Part shown: positions 56,526 through 64,000 of the stretch, in pieces
Position numbering within the stretch: position 1 is the first letter of the stretch
Layout: each line of letters opens with the position of its first letter
Assembly (NCBI GenBank): GCA_963717745.1
Contig: CAVQXJ010000029.1
Coordinates: 205,997-269,996 of the forward strand
Direction: 5' to 3'
Source of the DNA: JACCXG01 sp963717745
GTDB lineage: Bacteria; Acidobacteriota; Vicinamibacteria; Vicinamibacterales; 2-12-FULL-66-21
DNA: 64,000 nucleotides
Program-made: the position numbers and the translations under genes
The notes under the pieces: generated by a model
Told to the model about the DNA's origin: nothing
Databases searched by the model: none
The model's input: only the letters and a program-made list of their open reading frames with translations

Positions 56526-57436
56526 CGGCTGAGCCGCGGATCGAAGGCGTCGCGCAGGCCGTCGCCCAGCAGGTTGAAGCCGAGCACGGTCAGGGTCAGC
56601 GCGACGCCGGGAATGAAGACGAGGTAGCGGCGACGTGAAGAGCTGGTTGCGCTCGAGCCCGATCATCGAGCCCCACTCCGGCGTGCGGCGTCTGCGCGGC
56701 CAGGCCGAGGAACGAGAGCGCGGCGATCTCCAGCACGGCCGCGCCGATGCCCAGGGTGGCCTGGACGATGAGCGGCGTGATGCGCGTTTGGAATGACTCG
56801 GCGGCGCAGGATGCTCAACGGGCGAGTCGCCCAGCGCGCGTGCCGCGGTGACGTAGTCCTGCTCGCGGACCGTCAGCACGGACGAGCGCATGACGCGCGC
56901 ATAGATGGGCACGGCCACGATGCCGATGGCCAGCATGGCGTTGTCAGCCCCTTGCCCAGGATCGTCACGACCACGATCGCCAGCAGCAGCGCAGGGAAGG
57001 CCAGCAGCATGTCCATCAGGCGCATCAGGATGTTGTCGAGCCGATCCGCCCACGAAGCCGGCGACGGCGCCGATCGAGCGTGCCGACGACGATCGACCAG
57101 ACCGACCGTGATGAAGCCCGACGGCGAGCGACACCCGGGCGCCGTGGACGACCCGGCTGAATTCGTCGCGAGCGTTGCCGTCGAGGCCGAAGAAGTGCTG
57201 GGACTGCGTCGGCAGGGCAGCCCAGGAGGTGGATGCACGGCGGCCATGCGCGGACCTGCGCGCCCGGTTCGATCCCGAGCATGACGTTTGTCGGATCGTG
57301 CGTGGCGATGCACGTCGGCGAAGATCGCGACGAGTGAACAGGAAGCGAGGATCGACAGGCCGATGACCGCCGAGCGCTGGCGCAGGACGCGGCGCAGAGT
57401 GGTGCCGCGCTGGCTGCGCGTCGCGGAATCGCCCAT
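56522..57436 (-). CDS. dppC: Oligopeptide ABC transporter permease, DppC type, second operon (frameshifts)
   Basis: About 305 residues. N-terminus MGDSATRSQRGTTLRRVLRQ, then a first membrane helix (SAVIGLSILASCSLVAIFAD). The EAA loop region reads EQDYVTAARALGDSP, the end is LLGDGLRDAFDPRLSR. Many shifts. The gene follows dppB by 46 bases and overlaps dppD. Together with DppB it forms the membrane channel. Confidence 0.8.
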
Positions 57437-57482
57437 GGCCGTCTGGATCAGCTTGCCGCTGCGTCGAATTGCTCGCGGCTGC

Positions 57483-58565
57483 TCACGACAGTCGCACCCG
57501 CGGGTCCAGGAAGCCGTAGCTGATGTCGACGAGCAGGTTCACGACGACGTAGATCATCGCGACGACGAGCGACAAGCCCTGGATCACGATGTAGTCCCGT
57601 CCGGTGATGGATTCGTAGATCGTTCGGCCGATGCCGGTCAGGCCGAAGATGGTCTCGGTCAGCACCGCGCCTGATAGCAGGGCGCCGATCGATAGGCCGA
57701 TGACGGTCACAACAGGCAGCAGCGCATTGCGCAGTCCATGCCTCAACAGCACTATGCGCGGCCGCATGCCCTTGGCGCGCGCAGTGCGCACGTAGTCCTG
57801 GCCCAGCACCTCGAGCAGGCTGGAGCGCGTCATGCGCGCGATGATCGCCATGGGGATCGTGCCCAGCGCGACAGCCGGCAGGATCAGGTGGCGGACCGCG
57901 TCGATGAACAGCGCGGAAGTTGAACGGTCAGCAGGCCATTGACCGTGTACATGTTGGACAGGAAGTCGAGCACCGTCCGCGGTGGGCCGCCGAGAGTCGG
58001 CCATGCCCCAGGCCTCGGCGATCGGGACTCGGCTGGAATCCGGGCGCCAGCCGGCCCGACGGCGGCAATGACAGGAACGTGTCCTTGAAGACGATCGCGA
58101 AACAGGTAGGCGAGCAGCAGGCCGAGGACGAACACGGGGATCGACACGCCGAGGTTGGCCACGAACATGGTGCCCACGTCGGCGGCGGAGTTGCGCCGGT
58201 ACGCCGAGATGATGCCCAGCGTCATGCCGACGAGATCGGCGAAAAGCAGCGCGTACAACGTCAGCTCGACCGTGGTCGGCATGCGCTCGACGAGGATCTC
58301 GGTGACTGGCTGACCCGTCTTGATGGACTCGCCCAGGTTGCCCGTCGCGAGGGCGCGTAGGTACAGCAGGAACTGGACCGGGAGGGGTTCGTTCAACCCG
58401 AAGCGCTCGATTGAATGCGGCGCAAGTCACCGCGTTGGCCTTTTCCTGGAGAGCGGCGCGGCACGGGTCACCCGGGATCACGCGCGCGAGCAGGAATACG
58501 ATCGCGACCACCCCGAGCATGACCGGGATGCTGGAGAGCAGCCGTCGGATGAGAAAGCGGATCAT
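57483..58565 (-). CDS. dppB: Oligopeptide ABC transporter permease, DppB type (frameshifts)
   Basis: About 360 residues. Standard DppB start MIRFLIRRLLSSIPVMLGVVAIVFLLARVIPGDP. Middle: NLGESIKTGQPVTEILVERMPTTVELTLYALL and VGMTLGIISAYRRNS; the EAA loop is VLGQDYVRTARAKGMRPRIVLLRHGLRNALLPVVTVIGL. Ends YGFLDPRVRLS. A Cys-rich insert (PCRAALQEKANAVTCAAF, residues ~33-50) replaces the usual short loop and is also seen in related transporters of this group. Shifts near 58411, 58100 and 57915. Confidence 0.85.
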   Translation of the reverse strand: MIRFLIRRLLSSIPVMLGVVAIVFLLARVIPGDPCRAALQEKANAVTCAAFNRALRVERTPPGPVPAVPTRPRDGQPGRVHQDGSASHRDPRRAHADHGRADVVRAAFRRSRRHDAGHHLGVPAQLRRRRGHHVRGQPRRVDPRVRPRPAARLPVSRSSSRTRSCHCRRRAGWRPDSSRVPIAEAWGMADSRRPTADGARLPVQHVHGQWPADRSTSALFIDAVRHLILPAVALGTIPMAIIARMTRSSLLEVLGQDYVRTARAKGMRPRIVLLRHGLRNALLPVVTVIGLSIGALLSGAVLTETIFGLTGIGRTIYESITGRDYIVIQGLSLVVAMIYVVVNLLVDISYGFLDPRVRLS

Positions 58566-58634
58566 GACCGTGCGGTCTCAGTAGCGTCGATGGGACGAAG
58601 GGGTCCGGAGTGTCTAACAAGGCGGGGTGAAGTC

Positions 58635-58668
58635 GAAGGGGCGCCGGCCATGCGGCCGGCGCCCCTTC
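58635..58668. terminator. Perfect 15-bp hairpin between the solute-binding protein and dppB
   Basis: GAAGGGGCGCCGGCC (58635-58649) and GGCCGGCGCCCCTTC (58654-58668) form a perfect stem with loop ATGC. It lies just after the solute-binding gene. In such operons this hairpin often lets the binding protein be made in larger amount than the permeases. Confidence 0.85.
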
Positions 58669-58692
58669 TGAACAACGCTTGGTGGCGCTCGC

Positions 58693-59370
58693 CTACTCCT
58701 CGCAGGCGGGCTGGCCCTCAATGCCGCACGGTGCGGGCGGGTTGAGGAAGCCTCCCCACAGGCCCGGCCAGTACTCGAACGCACCAGTGTCGCCCGATGT
58801 GGAGCGGCTGACAGGTTGTCCCACTGGGCGGAAGTGCGACGAGGACGTCCTTGGCCTCGAAGGTCGCGCCGTCGTGGTACGTGACGCCCTCGCGGAGGTC
58901 GCACGTCCAGACGGTGAGGTCTTCGTTGGCGTTACAAGCCGTGGCCAGCGCCGGGATGGCGGCTGTGCCGTTGGGCTCGAAGCCGTACAGGCCTTCCATG
59001 ACCTGCTCACAGGCGCGCAGAGCTCTCGCCGTCCGACTCGTCGGCGCAGTAGAGACTGCCCGGCTCGCCCGTCTGCATGAAGATCGATCTGGTCGCCGTG
59101 TGACGCCGAAGGCTGCATCAGTCCGAGCAGCTCGTTGCTAAGCGGTGAGATCTGCTGGTTGCCGACATCGGCAAGGTAGGCGTTCGCGAAGCCCGCGTGC
59201 GAGATCGGCACCATTGGCACCTGCTCGCGCAGCGCGTTGTTGGCTTCGGTGTAAGCCGCGGTCCGCGTTGGCTCATCGGACGTCTGACCGCCCGTTGTCA
59301 GCGATTCGAAGACCTCCGGGTAGCACGCGCCAAAGGCTGCCGTGCATCCCGCGCCGAAGTGGTACGTTTC
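58693..59370 (-). CDS. Oligopeptide-binding protein (SBP_bac_5 type), apparently circularly permuted, truncated upstream
   Basis: About 225 C-terminal residues. The order of motifs is unusual. First comes the usual SBP C-terminal part (EANNALREQVPMVPISHAGF...), then a spacer, and then the part that normally lies at the N-terminus (QVMEGLYGFEPNG..., NEDLTVWTCDLREGVTYHDGATFEAKDVLV), ending LWGGFLNPPAPCGIEGQPACEE and a stop. It reads as circular permutation or as a repeat of the N-terminal lobe. The gene is cut off at about 59370 by a join. It is the first gene of the minus-strand operon. Confidence 0.75.
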   Translation of the reverse strand, partial: ETYHFGAGCTAAFGACYPEVFESLTTGGQTSDEPTRTAAYTEANNALREQVPMVPISHAGFANAYLADVGNQQISPLSNELLGLMQPSASHGDQIDLHADGRAGQSLLRRRVGRRELCAPVSRSWKACTASSPTAQPPSRRWPRLVTPTKTSPSGRATSARASRTTTARPSRPRTSSSHFRPVGQPVSRSTSGDTGAFEYWPGLWGGFLNPPAPCGIEGQPACEE

Positions 59371-59395
59371 CGTGGCGGCTGGCGCTGCGTAGGGC
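59365..59395. other. Likely chimeric join between the binding-protein gene and a surface-polysaccharide locus
   Basis: The minus-strand binding protein is still open at YHFGAGCTAAFG (near 59350) and cannot be followed beyond about 59370. A plus-strand membrane protein begins within the next 30 bases without a ribosome site or recognisable N-terminus. Codon style also changes. The exact base is not fixed. Confidence 0.6.
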
Positions 59396-61342
59396 CATCG
59401 AGGCCCGGTTCGAGCTCGCGCAGACCCTGGCGGTGCTGGCGCTCGTGCTGTCCGTGGTCGGTGCGGTCCGGCTCAACAACGGCGCCGGCGGTGCGTCGCG
59501 CTCGCCGCGCAGGCGGTCGGCGCGGCGGCGCTGCTGGCGGTGATGCTGCGCCGCGCGCGGGTCGCTCGGCCGCGACGTCTGGACCCTGGGCCTGGTCGCG
59601 GCCGGCCTGCTGCTGGCGACCTCGCTGCGCGGCTGGGTCATCACCGGCCACGACATCCAGGCCGAGTTCCTCGCCTTCCGGCTCACCAACGACGCCCAGA
59701 ACTGGGAGCTGAGCGCGCTCCCGAACGCCTACAACGCCTGCCTCAGCGTCAACATCCTGCCGACGGTCCTGGTGCAGGCCACCGGGCTGTCCGGCGAGCT
59801 GGTCTTCAAGGTCCTGCTGCAGCTGGTCTTCGCGACCGTGCCGGTGCTGACCTACCTCTCTCGCCGGCGCGCTGGTCCCGCCGCCGGTGGCGCTGGCCGG
59901 TGCGGTCCTGACGATGGCGTTCCCGACCTTCTTCACCGACATGCCCTACCTGGTGCGCCAGGAGATCGCGTTCTTCTTCCTCGCGCTGATGCTGCTCGCG
60001 GCGACCGAGCCGGGGCGGACGCGCGGTCACGCACCGCGCGTGCTGGTCGCTCGGTCCTCGGCGTGGGCGTGGTCCTGTCGCACTACTCGACGACGTACGT
60101 GCTGCTGATGGCGCTGGTGTCGCGCTGCTGGCGCTGGTGCGCTGGCCGGTCGTGCGTCGCTCCGCCGCGGCGGCACCGGCCGCAGCGCTGCCGCCGAGCC
60201 GCTGGTGCTGCTGCACCCGCTGGTGGTCGCGCTTCCTGGTCGTCCGCGCTGGCGTGGGCCGGGCCGATCACCCACACCGGTGGCCACGCCAGGTCGGTCG
60301 CGAAGGAGACGATCGCCGCGATCACCGGCAAGGGCGTCGACGGGCCGGGCTCGTCGGACGCGTCGTACTGGATCTTCTCCGGCGACCAGACCACCCCGCG
60401 CGAGCGGATGGACCTCTTCGTCCAGGAGACGATCGCCTACCGCGACGCCAAGATCGCGCCGGAGGACCAGGTCATGCCCGACCCGGGGGAGCGGGTGCTG
60501 TCGCCGCGAGCTGCACGAGCAGAGCCCGGCGGCGCTCACCCCGTCGGCCGGGCCCTCGACGCGGTCGGGCTCGACCCGGTCCACGTCAACAGCGCCGTGC
60601 GGTTCGGCTGTGCGGTGCTCATGCAGGTGTTCGCGCTGGTCGGCATGGTGTGGCTGTTGCTGCGTCGCCGGCGCCACCCGGCGTGGCCGTGCCGCGGCCC
60701 CTCGCGGGAGGTGGCGTTCCTGACCTGGGGCGCGATGGGCGGGCTGGCGCTGGTCGTGCTGGTGCCCAACCTGTCGGTCGACTACGGCGTGCTGCGTGCC
60801 TTCCAGCAGACGCTGCTGGTGATCGCCCCCGTGATGGCGATGGGCATGTGGGTGCGCTGCGCCCGGTCTCGGTGGCGGCCGCGCTGCCGGCGCGCTCGTC
60901 GGCGTCGTACCGGTGGTGCTGCTGCTCGTCCTGGCCGGCGTCCTGCCCGCGCTGCTCGGTGGCCAGCAGCAGCGGATGGCGCTGGCCAACGCCGGCACCT
61001 ACTACGACCGGTTCTTCGCCTCCGACTCCGAGATGCAGGCGATGGGCTGGCTCGGTCGGTCGACCACGCGGACCGGACCAACGAGCGAGATCATCGCCAG
61101 CCGCAACGTCAACGTGCGGCTGCTGGCGCTCAGCGACAACCGCGCCCCGGTGGCGGACCGGCTCTACCCGACGCTGCTGTCGAAGGACGCCTACGTGTTC
61201 GTCGACGCGCAGATCCTCGACCAGGGCGTCTCGACGGTCTTCTTCACCGGTGACCTGCTCACCTACACCTACCCGCTGGAGGTCCTCGACCGGCGGCTGG
61301 ACCTGCTCTACAGCTCGCCCGACGAGCAGGGTCTACCGATGA
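59375..61342 (+). CDS. Large polytopic membrane protein, possibly a glycosyltransferase (start missing, frameshifts)
   Basis: About 650 residues with ten or more hydrophobic helices. Visible blocks: FELAQTLAVLALVLSVVGAVRL, SLRGWVITGHDIQAEFLAFR (an Asp-rich first loop, typical of membrane GT-C enzymes), FPTFFTDMPYLVRQEIAFFFLALMLLA, VVLSHYSTTYVLLMAL, and a C-terminal extracytoplasmic part. The frame shifts about eight times. Its stop overlaps the flippase ATG (ATGA) at 61339. It may add sugars to a lipid-linked glycan. No family name can be given safely. Confidence 0.65.
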
Positions 61343-62653
61343 CCGCGCGCGCTGATCGCGAAGCTGCGCGCCGCGCGCGACGACCAGCTGCTGGGCAACT
61401 CGGCGCTGATCTTCCTGACCACGGCGCTGATGGCCGGCGGCGGCGCGCTGTTCTGGGTGATCGCGGCGCGGCTGGCCTCGCCGGAGGACGTCGGCCTGGC
61501 CGGCTCGCTGGTCGTCGCCGGCGACTCGCTCGCCCTGTTCGCCCAGCTCGGGCTCAACATCGCGCTGCTGCGGACCCTGCCGATCAGCTCGCGCAAGGCG
61601 GCCGACGTGCTCACCGCCTCGGTCGCTGTCGTGCGTCGCCGGCGCCGGCTTCGCGCTCGTCTACGCCTGCTGCTGCCGGTGACCTCGCCGCACGCTGGCC
61701 GACGTGCTCTCCTCGCCGGTCACGATCGCGCTCTTCTGCGTGCTGGTGGCCGCGACCGCGCTCAACGTGCTCACCGACAGCGTCTTCCTCGGCATCAACC
61801 GGGTGCGCGACTACCTGCGGCTCAACGGCGATCCTGCTGGGCGTCGCCAAGTGCGGCACTGCCGTTCCTGCTCGCCGGCGCCGGTGCGTTCGGGCTCTAC
61901 GGCTCGGTCGGCGGCGCGGTCCTGTGCTGCGCGCTCGCCAGCCTCTGGGTGATCTTCCGGCACGTGCCCGGGCCGCGCCGGCTGACGCCGTCGCCGGAGC
62001 TGCTCGCCACGCGGCGGCTTCGCCGCGGCGGGCTACGTGACCTACGTGCTGACGGTGCTGCCGCTGCTGGCGTTCCCGCTGATCGTCATCAACGCGCTCG
62101 GGTCCGCGCAGGGCGGCGCCTACTTCATCAGCTTCCAGGTGGTCGGCCTGCTGCACGCCGTGGTGCTCGCGGTCGCCAACGCGGCGTACGCCGAGTGCGA
62201 GCGCGCCAGCCACCGTCGGCACGCGGTGGCCCGCAAGGGCGGGCTGACCCTGGTCGGCCTGCGCGGCCGCGGGCTGCCTGGCGATGCAGGTGCTGGCGCC
62301 GTACTTCCTGCAGATCTTCGGCGACGCACTACGTCGAGTCCGGCACGTCGACCCTGCGGGTGCTCGCGCTTGCGGCCGTCGCGCGCGGCGTTCAACTACG
62401 CGGGCGCGATCCGGCTGCGGCTGGCGAGCAACCTGCGCGGCGATGATCCTCGTGCAGCTGCGAGCACCGTCGTGATGCTGGTGCTGGCCGGTCGAGCTCG
62501 CCCCGCGCGGCACGGTCTGGGTCGCGGCGGCCTGGGGCATCGGCCACGCCGTCGGCGGCGTCGCTCGGCTTCGTCGTGACGTCGACGGTCGCGCGCTTCT
62601 CCGACGACGCGCCGGTGCGTCGACGGAGCACCCGAGCCGGTGACGCTCCATGA
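61339..62653 (+). CDS. Polysaccharide flippase (Wzx/MATE-like oligosaccharide transporter; frameshifts)
   Basis: About 435 residues from ATG 61339. Typical Wzx opening: NSALIFLTTALMAGGGALFWVIAARLASPEDVGLAGSLV, then SVFLGINRVRDYLRLNG, FLLAGAGAFGLYGSVGGAVLCC, AFPLIVINALGSAQGGAYFISFQVVGLLHAVVLAVANAAYAE after correction. Wzx proteins flip lipid-linked glycans across the membrane. Frame shifts near 61635, 61690, 61832, 62022, 62275, 62330 and beyond. It overlaps its neighbours on both sides. Confidence 0.82.
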
Positions 62654-63812
62654 GGAACCGCCTCCGCAACGTCGCCGCTGGCGGTGGTGCTCGGGTCGCT
62701 CCGCGTCACGCTGCGGCGTGCTGTCGCGCGTCGTCCCCCAGACGCGGTCGGTCGTGGTCGCGGTCTTCCCGGAGACCGAGGGCAACGGGCTCGAGGCCGC
62801 GCGTGCGTTGGTCCGCGGTACGACGGCCGCGTGGTCTGGCTGCGCCGAGGCGGCGCCGTGCCGGCGGAGGTGCAGGCGCTGGCCGACCAGGGCATGGTGC
62901 TCGTGCCGATGGCCAGCCTGGCCGGGCTCTGGGCCTACCTGCGCGCCGAGGCGGTGTTCTTCACCCACGGGCTGTACGGCAGCCCTCGGCCCTGCGCCGC
63001 GCAAGCCGATCGTCAACCTGTGGCACGGCGACGGGCCCAAGGACATCCGGCCCGACCAACGCGTGGGCGCGCGATCGCGAGCACCTACGTGGTCGGCAGC
63101 ACCGCGCTGTTCACCGACTTCAAGGCCTCGGCGTTCGAGCGTGCCCGGCGGACCACGTGCTGGTCACCGGCAACCCGCGCACCGACCAGTTCTGGCGGCC
63201 GGTCGACGCCGGAGCGGCTCGCGCGGCTCGGCATCACCGGCGACTTCGTGGTCTGGATGCCGACCTTCCGGCGGCCGCGCGCGGTCGGCGCGTGCGGCCG
63301 CGTCCGACGACGCGGCGCTCCGGCGAGGACGGGCACGCCGAGCTCGGCGCGCTGCTCGACGGGCTGCGGGCACGCGGCCTCCAGCTCGTGGTCAAGCCGC
63401 ACCCGATCGACGCCGACCGAGCGGCTCTGGGCCGGCGTGGTCACCGTCGACGACGAGGACCTGGTCGGCCGCCGGCGTGAGCCTCTACGCCCTGCTCGGC
63501 GCCTCGCGGGCCTGGTGACCGACTACTCCAGCGTCTGGGTCGACTACCTGCTGCTCGACCGGCCGATGGCGTTCTCGGTGCCGGACCGCGACGTCGTACG
63601 ACCGGGCGCTCTCCCGGCCGACATCCTCGACTGGGTGCCGGGCGAGGTCGTCGACCTCGACCACCGGCCGTTCGCGACGTTCTTCGCCGACCTCGACGCC
63701 GCGGGCGTGCTCGGCGCCGGGCAGCGGCGCGAGGTCGCCGCGCGGATCGGCCTGAACCCCTCGCCGACCGCCGCCGACGACCTGGTGACCGCGCTGGCAG
63801 AAGCAGGAGTAG
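62650..63812 (+). CDS. CDP-glycerol:glycerophosphate glycerophosphotransferase-like protein (frameshifts)
   Basis: About 385 residues from ATG 62650 (overlap with the flippase stop). N-terminal membrane-facing part, then VFPETEGNGLEAARALVRRYDGRVVWLRRGGAVP, FFTHGLYGSPRP, IVNLWHGDGPKDIRPD, VTGNPRTDQFW, and ASRGLVTDYSSVWVDYLLLDRPMAFSVPD. HGDGPK and TDYSS are characteristic of CDP-glycerol glycerophosphotransferases, which polymerise teichoic acid. The stop is uncertain: TAG at 63810-63812 in one frame, or a run-on to 63931. It converges on the acyltransferase gene. Confidence 0.78.
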
Positions 63813-63833
63813 TTGGCCTGCGGCCTGACCATC

Positions 63834-64000
63834 TCAACCACCGAGAGGTGCCGAGGCGCGGCCGACCAGCGGCGGGCGCAACACGTCGCTGCGGGGACGG
63901 AGGAACGGGCGCTCCAGCAGGCGGTAGCTGAGCACGGTGAGGCCGATGGTCGCGACCACGGCGATCAGGCCGAGCACCGGCTTGGAGAGGCCCAGATCGG
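63834..64000 (-). CDS. C-terminus of an acyltransferase_3 (OafA-like) membrane protein (partial)
   Basis: Only the last 55 residues are inside the window. LGLIAVVATIGLTVLSYRLLERPFLRPRSDVL is the final membrane helix and conserved YRxxERPF block that ends OafA-type O-acyltransferases. These proteins acetylate sugars of surface polysaccharides. It fits a surface-glycan locus. Confidence 0.75.
   Translation of the reverse strand, partial: DLGLSKPVLGLIAVVATIGLTVLSYRLLERPFLRPRSDVLRPPLVGRASAPLGG

Noticed and set aside
54209..59370. The two dpp operons as one inverted duplication
   Set aside because: Aligned by eye, the DppD and DppF pairs share only family motifs and differ in most other positions.

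Overview
The window looks like a metagenome scaffold rather than one clean chromosome. Bases 1 to about 45.8 kb read as one high-GC Acidobacteriota genome, probably class Vicinamibacteria. This is an inference from a duplicated FtsX-type orphan permease (ADOP), carboxypeptidase-regulatory-like and TonB-receptor proteins, a peptidase-propeller-barrel protein and an exosortase/PEP-CTERM locus. One broken multidomain secreted-protein gene fills 45.8-50.85 kb and stops abruptly in the middle of a domain. From 50.85 to about 59.37 kb there are two convergent oligopeptide ABC transporter operons that look Chloroflexota/Actinobacteriota-like. From about 59.38 kb to the end there is an actinobacterial-looking cell-surface polysaccharide/teichoic-acid locus. 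I see no tRNA, rRNA, CRISPR array or insertion sequence.

Region by region. 0-8 kb: a minus-strand, translationally coupled efflux operon (TetR, HlyD, ATPase, TolC, ATPase, two ABC-2 permeases), organised like E. coli ybhGFSR with its regulator. 8.3-11.5 kb: a LytTR response regulator, a LytS-type kinase and a LiaF-like membrane protein, then a secreted hypothetical protein. 11.5-14.9 kb: an ADOP permease behind a sigma-54 promoter with tandem enhancer palindromes, then a LolD/MacB-type ATPase. 15-17.1 kb: an RRM protein, a CusF-Sco1 fusion lipoprotein and a transglutaminase-like protein. 17.3-22.6 kb: a zinc-ribbon protein, a beta-sandwich repeat protein, a cardiolipin-synthase-like protein, an EEP hydrolase, and an SPFH/ribbon-helix-helix pair behind a 28-bp perfect palindrome. 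22.8-24.9 kb: a TlpA-like thioredoxin, an anti-sigma factor and an ECF sigma factor. 25.3-29.4 kb: a peptidase/propeller/barrel protein, a mini zinc-finger protein and a thioesterase.

29.4-45.6 kb holds the most interesting part. A sigma-54 promoter is followed at once by a two-hairpin RNA with a strong intrinsic terminator. Next come a receiver-less sigma-54 activator gene, a second sigma-54 promoter with a structured leader before a GAF-GGDEF gene, an epimerase, an MFS transporter, a copper/cytochrome group and YvcK. A third sigma-54 promoter precedes two tiny ORFs, one of which looks like a 58-residue exosortase substrate. A PEP-CTERM protein, exosortase, EpsI and a PrsT-like TPR lipoprotein follow. 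The likely theme is a sigma-54-controlled extracellular sorting and polysaccharide system.

Two features cut across the window. First, inverted arrays of 7- or 9-nt units sit directly against stop codons at several intergenic sites. Second, most long genes are broken by 1-nt frameshifts that fall almost always right after a codon's third base. That pattern fits strain variation at wobble positions being written into the consensus, so the broken genes are probably intact in the organisms. Coordinates of broken genes below run from the inferred start to the inferred stop, across the shifts.
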